Positions 1 to 7,546 of a stretch of DNA of 26,072 nucleotides are shown piece by piece; position 1 is the first letter of the stretch; each line of letters starts with the position of its first letter. Under the pieces are notes generated by a model that made no database searches, was not told where the DNA came from, and saw only the letters and a list, made by a program, of their open reading frames with translations. Position numbers and translations under genes: made by a program. The stretch covers positions 1 to 26,072 of the forward strand of contig JBMFVW010000024.1 in NCBI GenBank assembly GCA_049965795.1, given 5' to 3'. The stretch is from Acidulodesulfobacterium_A sp049965795 (GTDB lineage: Bacteria; SZUA-79; Acidulodesulfobacterales; Acidulodesulfobacteraceae).

Positions 1-40
1 TTAGTATATCATTATAAATAAATAGATATTAAACAATATT

Positions 41-69
41 TTGACTTTGCTAAATTTATACTTTATTAT
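41..69 (+). promoter_or_regulatory. Putative sigma-70 promoter of sqr, inside a very AT-rich leader
   Basis: TTGACT (41-46) is followed after exactly 17 bases by TATTAT (64-69), each one mismatch from consensus. The predicted start lies near 76, leaving an untranslated leader of about 200 bases before the sqr ATG at 281. Positions 1-280 contain no gene. They are extremely AT-rich with many TATA-like words, so chance matches are likely and a nearer promoter is possible. No TPP riboswitch or other recognisable structured leader was seen. Confidence 0.4.
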
Positions 70-280
70 AAACCGATAACACGCGATACTATAATAAAAA
101 TATGCTATATATTAATATATGATAATGCAAATATATATTTATAATTATATAGAAATATTTTTATATTTTTGTTATCATAAATATTATAAAACATATATAT
201 AAAATAATCTAATATTTTTTAAATTTTATTTTAAATTTTATTAAAGAGTTTATTTTAAAGAAACGGGGGGATAAATTCAT

Positions 281-1720
281 ATGGCTCGCATAGTTGTTTT
301 AGGTTCAGGATTTGCAGGTAACACTGCGGCATTAAATTTAAAAAAAGCGCTGGGGCGCAAAAATGAAGTCATAGTAATATCGCCGAGGAAGCATTTTTCT
401 TATATTCCATCATGGATATGGGTTGGCGTTGGTTCTATGGAGCCTGAAAAAACTCAGTTCGATCTTATGCCGGTATATGAAAAGTTCGGCATAGAATTTA
501 AAAACGGAGCTGCAGAAGAGATTCATCCGGATGATATAGACCGCTATGTAGTAGTAAAATACTCAGACGGAAAAACGGAACAGGTAAAATATGACTATCT
601 GATAAACGCAACAGGTCCCAAGCTTAATTTTGCGGCTACGCCGGGACTTGGACCCGACGAAGGCTATTCGGATTCGGTATGCAGTCTGCCGCATGCCGTT
701 AAAACAAGAGATAATTTTTTGAAGGCGGTAGAAAAGATGAAGCAGGGCAAAAGGCAAAAGTTTGTCGTCGGCACTGGACATGGAACTGCAACCTGCCAAG
801 GTGCCGCTTTTGAATATATACATAATTTAGAATTTGAAATTGATAAACGCGGACTTCGCGATATGGCTGATATTACTTGGATATCCAACGAGCCTACGCT
901 TGGAGATTTCGGGGTAGGCGGGGTAGTAGTGAGAAGGAACGGAAACTTTATATCGGGCAAACTTTTTGCCGAATCTACTTTCAGGGAAAAGGGCATCAAA
1001 TGGGTGGACAGGGCGCATGTAAGAAACGTAAAAGAAGGTTCTTTGGATTACGTTAATATTGAAGGAAAAGAAGGGTCGCTCGATTTTGATTTTGCCATGC
1101 TTATTCCTCCTTTTGCCGGTATTCCAATCTCTTATATAGATAAGGACGGCAGCGATATTAAAAGCCAAATGTGCGTTCCGAGCGGTTTTATGAAAGTAGA
1201 TGCCGATTATAACTCCGGTGCAAAACCTTTTGAGGAATGGAAAAACTCGGATTGGCCAAAAAAATATAATAATCCTTTATATAAAAATATATTTGCGGCA
1301 GGAATAGCTTTTGCTCCTCCGCATCCTATAAGCAAAGCTTTTAAAGCGCCTGACGGCACTCTTATAGCTCCGAGTGCTCCCAGAACGGGCATGGCAGCAG
1401 GAATTATAGGCCACACGGTCGCTCTTTCCATTATCGATATGGTGAAGAACGGAGCCGAAGAACCGACGTACAGTGCTTCTATGGTGGAATTCGGCGCAAT
1501 ATGCATAACATCTATGGGCAAATCGATGACCGGCGGATCAGCAGCTCTATTGACTATGTATCCGGTAGTTCCAAATTACGATAAATATAAATTCGGCAGA
1601 AATTTAAACTATACTTTCGGAGATATAGGTCTTGCGGGACATTGGGTTAAATATATGCTTCATTATTTGTTTATATGGAAAATGAAGGGGAAATTTTTAT
1701 GGCAGTATATTCCCGATTAA
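281..1720 (+). CDS. sqr: Sulfide:quinone oxidoreductase (SQR), FAD flavoprotein
   Basis: Oxidises sulfide to sulfur or polysulfide and passes the electrons through FAD to the quinone pool, at the cytoplasmic face of the inner membrane. The N-terminus has the Rossmann motif GSGFAG (residues 8-13) and the second FAD segment NATGPKL (109-115). From recall of the Acidithiobacillus ferrooxidans enzyme, its three redox cysteines (128, 160, 356) match C134 (VCSLPHA), C172 (TCQGAAFE) and C408 (AICITSMG). The EP-x-x-GDFG-GG stretch near 204-214 and the FAAGIA segment near 338 also match. All three cysteines are present, so this is a true SQR rather than a type II NADH dehydrogenase. At 479 residues it is about 45 longer than that enzyme. 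Most of the excess is an insert near 308-335 and a longer quinone-site loop (PRTG, 367-370). A G-rich Shine-Dalgarno (265-270) precedes the ATG. Confidence 0.9.
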   Translation: MARIVVLGSGFAGNTAALNLKKALGRKNEVIVISPRKHFSYIPSWIWVGVGSMEPEKTQFDLMPVYEKFGIEFKNGAAEEIHPDDIDRYVVVKYSDGKTEQVKYDYLINATGPKLNFAATPGLGPDEGYSDSVCSLPHAVKTRDNFLKAVEKMKQGKRQKFVVGTGHGTATCQGAAFEYIHNLEFEIDKRGLRDMADITWISNEPTLGDFGVGGVVVRRNGNFISGKLFAESTFREKGIKWVDRAHVRNVKEGSLDYVNIEGKEGSLDFDFAMLIPPFAGIPISYIDKDGSDIKSQMCVPSGFMKVDADYNSGAKPFEEWKNSDWPKKYNNPLYKNIFAAGIAFAPPHPISKAFKAPDGTLIAPSAPRTGMAAGIIGHTVALSIIDMVKNGAEEPTYSASMVEFGAICITSMGKSMTGGSAALLTMYPVVPNYDKYKFGRNLNYTFGDIGLAGHWVKYMLHYLFIWKMKGKFLWQYIPD

Positions 1721-1805
1721 TGAAATATTTGGAGAATATGCTATATTTAATGATAAATTACAGTATTTACTAAGAATGCAATATGAATAGGAGGTTTAAA
1801 TTTAT

Positions 1806-2000
1806 ATGGAAAATAAAAAAGATGACGATTTAATGGAATACGTTCCTTATACCAGCGATTCCAGGTCTTTTATTGCGCCCACGAAATACACTCTTTTTAC
1901 CAGATTGTTTATACCGTGGCAGTTAATAAAATTTGCCTATTATAATATTAAGATGTTAAAAATTTTATCTAAGGGTGGCGGCAGGTTTATGGACGAATAA
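1806..2000 (+). CDS. Small hypothetical protein downstream of sqr (64 aa)
   Basis: I do not recognise a family. The 64-residue protein has an acidic start (MENKKDDD) and a central stretch rich in aromatic and basic residues (about 28-55, with FIPWQ and YYNIK). That stretch could form a membrane-surface amphipathic helix, followed by a GGG turn. It is probably real: a perfect AGGAGG (1789-1794) sits 11 bases before the ATG, and the gene lies 85 bp after sqr on the same strand with no promoter evident between them. A role as a membrane-anchoring or accessory subunit of SQR is inference from position only. Confidence 0.65.
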   Translation: MENKKDDDLMEYVPYTSDSRSFIAPTKYTLFTRLFIPWQLIKFAYYNIKMLKILSKGGGRFMDE

Positions 2001-2022
2001 AAAAGATGAATTGCGGCATCGT

Positions 2023-2051
2023 TTGACAATTTAAGCCTTAAATTATATAAT
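2023..2051 (+). promoter_or_regulatory. Consensus sigma-70 promoter of thiE, leaderless geometry
   Basis: TTGACA (2023-2028), a 17-base spacer and TATAAT (2046-2051) form a perfect consensus promoter. Only six bases separate the -10 box from the thiE ATG at 2058. Transcription would therefore be expected to start at or within a base or two of the start codon. No Shine-Dalgarno is present. This also leaves no room for a TPP riboswitch in front of the thiamine genes. Confidence 0.8.
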
Positions 2052-2057
2052 TAAACA

Positions 2058-2705
2058 ATGATGATTGCCGATACTTCTCGGTTTAATTTTAATATATACT
2101 TAATAGGAGACAAAAATTTTTTTAACAACGACGGAGAGTATATAGATGCACTCGATGAAGCGTTCGGCGCAGGTTTAAAAGCTTTTCAGCTCAGGCAGAA
2201 AGACGTTTCTATATATGATTTTATAAAAATCGGGGAGAAGATAAGAAGTTTAATATTTAAAAAATATCCCGACGTTAATTTTTTTATTAACGAGAGGGCA
2301 GATGTCGCCGCTGTTCTTTCGGCAGACGGCGTTCATCTTAATATTAATGCTCTCCCGATTAAATCGGTTAAAGAAAAATTTAAAAACTTAAAAATTTTTT
2401 ATTCTTCCCACTCCGTAGAAGATGCCGTTAATGCTGAAAAAAACGGAGCAGATTTTGTAACTTTCAGCCCGGTTTATAAAACTAAAAAGCAGGTTTTTTT
2501 TCACGGCGCGGACGCTTTAAAAAAAACCGTTAATGCCGTAAAGATTCCGGTCTTTGCGCTTGGAGGCATAAACGAGTTTAACATACCGGAAATAAAAGAG
2601 TCGGGATGCCGTTTTATAGCCGTTCAATCGGCACTGTTAAGTTTAAACGGAAAAGATATAGGCAAAGAAGTAAAAAAAATGATAAATATTCTTAATAAAA
2701 AATAA
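2058..2705 (+). CDS. thiE: ThiE/TenI-family thiamine phosphate synthase-like protein
   Basis: TIM-barrel protein of the thiamine phosphate synthase/TenI superfamily. ThiE couples HMP-pyrophosphate to thiazole phosphate; TenI is a thiazole tautomerase. Visible motifs are QLRQKD (44-49), INER (77-80), ADGVHLN (89-95), SSHS-EDA (116-123), SPVYKTK (137-143) and ALGGIN (167-172). Two features are off for ThiE. The magnesium-binding Asp of the usual NDR/NDD is Glu79, and the Asp of the usual LGQxD is missing (LNINALP). The TKKD tail of the phosphate loop is also altered. The protein could thus be a divergent ThiE or a TenI-like tautomerase. Direct linkage to thiC, 16 bp downstream, supports thiamine synthesis either way. 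The ATG at 2058 (or 2061) is needed to keep the first beta strand, and it coincides with the predicted transcription start. Confidence 0.75.
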   Translation: MMIADTSRFNFNIYLIGDKNFFNNDGEYIDALDEAFGAGLKAFQLRQKDVSIYDFIKIGEKIRSLIFKKYPDVNFFINERADVAAVLSADGVHLNINALPIKSVKEKFKNLKIFYSSHSVEDAVNAEKNGADFVTFSPVYKTKKQVFFHGADALKKTVNAVKIPVFALGGINEFNIPEIKESGCRFIAVQSALLSLNGKDIGKEVKKMINILNKK

Positions 2706-2721
2706 GGATAATTTTAAAATT

Positions 2722-4029
2722 ATGGGATATATAAATCAGATATCTGCCGCAAGACAAAATATTATTACCGATGAAATGAAAGCGTGCGCTTCGTCGGAAG
2801 GAGTTTCTCCGGAAAAGATACGCGAAGACGTTATGAGGGGTTTTACCGTAATAACGAAAAACAGATTAAGAAACATAAAACCTCTTGCCGTAGGAAAAGA
2901 TTTAAAAACTAAAGTGAATGCCAATATAGGTTCTTCGGGCGACAATCACGACATAGAAGAAGAGTTGGAAAAGTTGTTTACGGCAATTAAAAGCGGCGCC
3001 GACGCAGTTATGGATTTATCCACCGGAGGCAACATAGTAGAATTCAGGTCCGATATATTAAAAAATTCGTCCGTTCCGTTAGGCACCGTGCCTCTTTACG
3101 AAGCATTTCAACCGGCGGTCGAAAAAGGTATCGTTAATCCTAATTCCCCCGATTTTATAGACAAATTCGATCCGGAATACCTTTTCGACGTTATAGAAAG
3201 ACAGTGTGAAGAAGGCGTGGATTTTATTACCGTTCACTGCGGCTTAACTCTAAAGGCTATAAGCACGATGAATATGCAGACCAGGATTATGGGTATAGTA
3301 TCTAGGGGCGGTTCGTTAATTGCTTCTTGGATGATAAGAAACAACAAAGAAAACCCGCTGTACGAAAATTACGAAAGACTGCTTAAAATTGCCAAGAAAA
3401 ACGACGTAGTTTTAAGTCTCGGCGACGGATTAAGACCCGGATGCCTTCATGATGCTACCGATCGAGCCCAGATTACCGAATTGATTACGCTTGGAGAACT
3501 GCAGAAAAAAGCTCTCGAAGAAGGCGTTCAGGTAATGATAGAAGGACCTGGACATGTTCCTTTAAATCAGGTAGAAGAAAATATAAAATTAGAAAAAAGT
3601 TTATGCAACGGCGCTCCTTTTTATGTTTTAGGTCCTTTGGTTACCGATATAGCTCCCGGCTACGACCATATTACCAGTGCAATAGGCGGTGCAATAGCCG
3701 CCGGAGCGGGAGCCGATTTTCTTTGCTACGTCACTCCCGCCGAACATTTAAGGCTTCCTTCGGTATCGGATGTCAAAGAAGGCGTTATAGCCGCAAAGAT
3801 TGCCGCTCATGCAGGCGATATAGCCAAAGGAATAAAGGGTGCGGTAAATTTTGATTTAGAGATGAGCAAAAACCGCAGGGCTATGAACTGGGAAAAACAG
3901 TACGAATGCGCTTTGGATCCAGAAAGGGCTATAGAAATGAGAGCTTCCCTGCCGCTTAAAGACGATAAAGTATGTTCTATGTGCTCTTCATACTGCTCTA
4001 TAAAATTAAATTCTTCTTTTATCAAATAA
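2722..4029 (+). CDS. thiC: Phosphomethylpyrimidine synthase ThiC
   Basis: Radical-SAM enzyme that rearranges aminoimidazole ribotide into HMP phosphate, the pyrimidine precursor of thiamine. The 435-residue protein is of the short type without the long N-terminal extension of the E. coli enzyme. Recognisable stretches are NANIGSSGD near 67-75, STGG near 99-102, FITVHCG near 168-174, SRGGS near 194-198, GDGLRPG near 234-240 and EGPGHVP near 273-279. The C-terminal cluster motif is C418-x2-C421-x3-C425. This is one residue tighter than the Cx2Cx4C of the long enzymes, but as I recall it is normal in short clostridial-type ThiC. It follows thiE by 16 bp with a weak AAGGAT Shine-Dalgarno, so the two are presumably co-transcribed. 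Confidence 0.95.
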   Translation: MGYINQISAARQNIITDEMKACASSEGVSPEKIREDVMRGFTVITKNRLRNIKPLAVGKDLKTKVNANIGSSGDNHDIEEELEKLFTAIKSGADAVMDLSTGGNIVEFRSDILKNSSVPLGTVPLYEAFQPAVEKGIVNPNSPDFIDKFDPEYLFDVIERQCEEGVDFITVHCGLTLKAISTMNMQTRIMGIVSRGGSLIASWMIRNNKENPLYENYERLLKIAKKNDVVLSLGDGLRPGCLHDATDRAQITELITLGELQKKALEEGVQVMIEGPGHVPLNQVEENIKLEKSLCNGAPFYVLGPLVTDIAPGYDHITSAIGGAIAAGAGADFLCYVTPAEHLRLPSVSDVKEGVIAAKIAAHAGDIAKGIKGAVNFDLEMSKNRRAMNWEKQYECALDPERAIEMRASLPLKDDKVCSMCSSYCSIKLNSSFIK

Positions 4030-4110
4030 AATCCGATACATTTTTCAATTTTTCTATTGACGGTTTATTTTCAATTCATTTAAATAAAACAAATATCAAT
4101 ATAATATATT

Positions 4111-5052
4111 ATGGATGAACTGCTAAAAGAAGTGCGCAATATTAACGCTATTATATCCGATGTTTATTTAAAATTTAAAAATAATAGCAGCGGCGCTAAT
4201 AATTCAGGTACTATAAACGAACGCGGCATTATTCATTACGACGACTTTTTATTGGATAAATCCAGTTCGTTTAAATTTTTTAAGATTAACGGCAAATATC
4301 TCCTCAAACCCTTATCCGAGACTAATCGAGAGTATTCGCAAGAAGTATATTCGCTGTCTCTTTCAGATTTTATCGGGATAGACAACGTAATAAAAGAGGT
4401 TTTCAGGAACACAATGAAGTTTGCTTCCGGCAAACCGGCAAATAACGTTCTTTTATGGGGCGACAGAGGAACCGGCAAATCTTCTCTCATAAGGGCTATT
4501 GCAAAATCGTTCGGCGAACCTCCTTATATCGATAAGATTAAATTTATCGAGGTAGTCGAAGATACCGCGGAAATGATATATGAATTAATTACGATATTGA
4601 AATCTAAACCCTCCCGGTTTATATTGATTTTTGACGATATTGCTTACGACGCCGATTCCGTTTTTTATAAAAAACTAAAATCGATACTTGACGGCGGTCT
4701 TGACGAGATTCCAGAAAACATTATAATTTATGCTACTTCAAACAAACGACATCTTACGGCGGAAAAATTTAAAAAAGAAAATTTAAATTCTACCGAATTT
4801 ATCCATCCTGAAGAGGAAGCTGAAGAGGGGCTTTCTTTAAGCGACAGATTCGGCCTGTCATACGGTCTATACAGTTTCAGTCAAGAAGTTTATTTAAGAA
4901 TAGTCGAACTTTATATAAAGAAATACGGAATAAAAATATCTTCGCTCGATATGGACGAGGTAAGGAAGAATGCGCTTAATTTTGCCTCTATTAAGGGTTC
5001 GAGATCGGGAAGGACTGCTAAACAGTATGTAATCAACCTGATAAAAGATTAA
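4111..5052 (+). CDS. DUF815-family AAA+ ATPase
   Basis: P-loop ATPase of the DUF815 family, whose cellular role is unknown. Residues 1-85 form a variable N-terminal region. The ATPase core contains GKPANNVLLWG leading into Walker A GDRGTGKS (117-124), Walker B ILIFDD (171-176), the sensor-1-like YATSN (207-211) and the SLSDRFGL stretch near 243-250 that is typical of the family. No Shine-Dalgarno precedes the ATG. TATAAT (4100-4105) ends five bases before it, hinting at a leaderless transcript. An alternative promoter is TTGACG (4057-4062) with a weak TTAAAT 17 bases later. The gene stands between thiC and a diguanylate cyclase, with a long inverted repeat after its stop codon. Confidence 0.85.
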   Translation: MDELLKEVRNINAIISDVYLKFKNNSSGANNSGTINERGIIHYDDFLLDKSSSFKFFKINGKYLLKPLSETNREYSQEVYSLSLSDFIGIDNVIKEVFRNTMKFASGKPANNVLLWGDRGTGKSSLIRAIAKSFGEPPYIDKIKFIEVVEDTAEMIYELITILKSKPSRFILIFDDIAYDADSVFYKKLKSILDGGLDEIPENIIIYATSNKRHLTAEKFKKENLNSTEFIHPEEEAEEGLSLSDRFGLSYGLYSFSQEVYLRIVELYIKKYGIKISSLDMDEVRKNALNFASIKGSRSGRTAKQYVINLIKD

Positions 5053-5057
5053 AAACC

Positions 5058-5114
5058 CTTAATTCTGCAATAGAATATTTTTTCCCGGGTATAATTTTTA
5101 ACTGCAGAATTAAG
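5058..5114. repeat. 12-bp perfect inverted repeat between the DUF815 and cyclase genes
   Basis: CTTAATTCTGCA (5058-5069) and TGCAGAATTAAG (5103-5114) are exact reverse complements separated by 33 bases. The intervening loop contains the palindrome CCCGGG. On the plus strand the right arm is followed by a run of A, so it is not a standard terminator for the upstream gene. Read on the minus strand, the stem would be followed by GGGTTTTTAA, but no minus-strand gene lies there. It could be an mRNA 3'-end stabilising stem or an operator for the cyclase gene. Confidence 0.6.
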
Positions 5115-5230
5115 AAAAAAAATACTTGCAAATTTTTTTCAAAGTTATAAAATCAAATTTATAAAATATTTAAATGTATTATAAAAGTATAATAATTTAA
5201 ATTAATATGAAAGAAACATATTAAAAACAG

Positions 5231-7546
5231 ATGTCAGAAATAAAATATTCCGTCAAATACAGACCTAAAATGTCCATAAGAGCAAAGCTTATTATGTCTT
5301 TCTCTTTATCCGTTTTAATACCTCTTTTTCTTTTAGCGGTTGCAAATACTTACATTTTTAAAAACCAGACAAAAAAAGAAAATTTAAATAAAGTCCGCAT
5401 AACGTTAAGCGGCGCTCAAAGAATTTACTATTCTCAAGCAAAACGCCTCAAGAACGCTTTTTTGATAAGCTCTTACAATCCTTATCTTATAAAAGCCGTT
5501 ATACATAAAAATATTCTTTTTCAAAACTCTTTAATCAAATCCTACAAAAAAGCTTTTAATTTCGCCGATTATATAGCAATAACGGACGACAAAGGATATA
5601 TAACATCTTCTACCGGAGTGAAAAAAGGTTTTAAGCCCTCTTTAGGCGGCATGATATTCGAGGCGTTCAGGACCGGTTTCCCGATTGTAAAGACCGCCAT
5701 TATAAGAAAATCTACGCTTATAGGTATGGGGGTTAAACTTTCTAACGGCACTTCCAATATGTTTCTGGTAACTGTAGTGCCTTTTATACACGACGGGCGT
5801 CCGGCAGGGTCTATCTTTGGATTGATAAGCCTAAACAATAACGGATATCTTCCCGAAACTATTTATAACGAATATCACTTAAAAACTGCTGTATTCGCTT
5901 CACTTTTTAACAGGCAGGTATGTTTGAGCACCCTGAAAATACCCGGCAATATATTCGGTATAGGCTCAAGGCTTCCCGAAAATATTCACGATAAGATTAT
6001 GTCGGGCAAAGATTTTATAAAAGAGTTGAATTACAACGGCGAAACAGTTTTTGCCGCTTTTCATCCTATAAAAAATATAAAAGGCAGGACAATAGGTTCT
6101 ATCGCGGTATTTATTTCTAACAGGCGTTATGAAACGCTGTTTAGAAAAACTGCCGAATACGCCATATTTATAATATTTATAGGTTTATTAATATCATTCG
6201 TTATATCTTACTTTGCCTCGAAAGATACTTTAAATCCTATTTCTGCATTAAGATCCGCAATTAATGAATTTACTTCGGGAGATTTAAACACTAAACTTAT
6301 AATCGATACCAAAGACGAGTTTGAATCTATCGGCAAAGGTTTTACGGAAATGGCCGCTACTGTTAAAGACAGAGAAGAAAGGATGGAAAAATATAACTTG
6401 TTTTCCGACTTTTTGGTCGGGTCTTTGGATTTCGACAAGATAATATCTTCCACTTTAAATATTTTGGAGGAATTGTTAAATATTTCATCCGGAATAATTT
6501 ATATATACAGTAAAAGCGGAAAATTTAAAGCAGGCGACTCGGAATCCGCTAAACAGAAAGACAATAAAGATAAATCGGATTTAAATAACGGCAATAGCGG
6601 TGCGGACGACGATTTGACTTTGGAAAGCGCCGAAGAAGGCTATTTGATACCGTATCAATTTTACGGAATAAGAAAATTTATCGCAAATAAAATAAACGCT
6701 TCGGAAGGAATGGCGGGACACTGCCTTAAAGACAGAAAAACGATATGGTTTCGCGATATTCCCGAAAATGCCATGATTCTTAAGGAAAAGCTTATGGAAA
6801 GAGAAGGCGAAGGCATGGCTATAGATTACGGCTTTTGCGAAGTTTTTCCGAAAGATATCGTCTGGCTTCCGCTATATATAGGCGGCTTAAACGTCGGCGT
6901 GCTGATGGTTTCTTCTATTTACGGTTTTAAAAAAGAAGATATAGCCTTTTTAGAGCATGCGGTAAAAGAACTTTCCGTATCGCTGGATAACGCAAGGATT
7001 CACCGTAAAGTTAACGAACTTTCTATAACGGACGAACTTACAGGACTTTATAATAGAAGAAAGATGGACGAAGTTATAGGGCTTGAATTTAATAAAGCAA
7101 AAAGGTACGGAAACAGTTTGTCGGTTATGATTTTAGATATAGATCATTTTAAGCGCATTAACGATTTTTACGGTCATAAAACCGGAGATATCGTACTGTC
7201 TAAAATAGGCGGCATTTTAAAGCGCAACATAAGAACTATAGATACGGCGGTAAGATACGGCGGAGAAGAATTCGTCATTATTTTGCCGCAGACCGATTTT
7301 AACGGAGCTGTTATTTCAGCAAAAAAAATAAAAAATTTAATAAGAAAACAAAATTTTACGCAGATTAATGGAGAAGTAACTGTTTCTATAGGCATAGCTT
7401 CGCTTCCGGATGATCAAATTAATACGGTTGACGATATTTTAAAAATAGCCGACGATTTTCTTTATGAAGCAAAAAATAGCGGAAGAAACAGGATAATGGG
7501 CGAACAGGGCGGAAAAAAGTTTGAGATAACCGACGATGAGCAATAA
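5231..7546 (+). CDS. Membrane-bound sensor diguanylate cyclase (periplasmic sensor-HAMP-GAF-GGDEF)
   Basis: Makes the second messenger c-di-GMP from two GTP in response to an external signal. The order is: transmembrane helix at about 17-42; a periplasmic Cache-like sensor of roughly 265 residues; a second transmembrane helix at about 309-329; a HAMP linker to about 383; a GAF-like domain at about 390-595; and a GGDEF domain at about 604-760. The active site is GGEEF (677-681). The inhibitory I-site RTID (668-671) sits the canonical five residues upstream, so product feedback is expected. The GAF region contains a charged, low-complexity insert at about 435-470 rich in Lys, Asp, Asn and Ser, probably a disordered loop. 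No Shine-Dalgarno is visible before the ATG; a weak TATTAA lies six bases upstream. The 3' end overlaps the ROK kinase by 11 bases. Confidence 0.9.
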   Translation: MSEIKYSVKYRPKMSIRAKLIMSFSLSVLIPLFLLAVANTYIFKNQTKKENLNKVRITLSGAQRIYYSQAKRLKNAFLISSYNPYLIKAVIHKNILFQNSLIKSYKKAFNFADYIAITDDKGYITSSTGVKKGFKPSLGGMIFEAFRTGFPIVKTAIIRKSTLIGMGVKLSNGTSNMFLVTVVPFIHDGRPAGSIFGLISLNNNGYLPETIYNEYHLKTAVFASLFNRQVCLSTLKIPGNIFGIGSRLPENIHDKIMSGKDFIKELNYNGETVFAAFHPIKNIKGRTIGSIAVFISNRRYETLFRKTAEYAIFIIFIGLLISFVISYFASKDTLNPISALRSAINEFTSGDLNTKLIIDTKDEFESIGKGFTEMAATVKDREERMEKYNLFSDFLVGSLDFDKIISSTLNILEELLNISSGIIYIYSKSGKFKAGDSESAKQKDNKDKSDLNNGNSGADDDLTLESAEEGYLIPYQFYGIRKFIANKINASEGMAGHCLKDRKTIWFRDIPENAMILKEKLMEREGEGMAIDYGFCEVFPKDIVWLPLYIGGLNVGVLMVSSIYGFKKEDIAFLEHAVKELSVSLDNARIHRKVNELSITDELTGLYNRRKMDEVIGLEFNKAKRYGNSLSVMILDIDHFKRINDFYGHKTGDIVLSKIGGILKRNIRTIDTAVRYGGEEFVIILPQTDFNGAVISAKKIKNLIRKQNFTQINGEVTVSIGIASLPDDQINTVDDILKIADDFLYEAKNSGRNRIMGEQGGKKFEITDDEQ

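Noticed and set aside
1..280. Replication origin in the AT-rich left end
   Set aside because: No TTATCCACA-type DnaA boxes or iterons were found, and no dnaA or parAB neighbours are present.
1721..2057. Possible TPP riboswitch before the thiamine genes
   Set aside because: No CUGAGA-type or other THI-box core was found upstream of thiE or thiD, and the thiE promoter sits directly at the start codon.
2062..2073. ATTGCCGATA in the first thiE codons matches the repeat core
   Set aside because: Only ten bases match. They read as common Ile-Ala-Asp codons and no other repeat sequence adjoins, so chance is the simpler explanation.
3603..3854. Open reading frame inside thiC rich in Arg, Ser and Cys
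   Set aside because: It is an out-of-frame shadow of thiC, with biased composition and no ribosome-binding site.
3973..3998. ThiC cluster motif Cx2Cx3C instead of Cx2Cx4C as an anomaly
   Set aside because: Short clostridial-type ThiC proteins have the tighter spacing as far as I recall, so this is a subtype feature.
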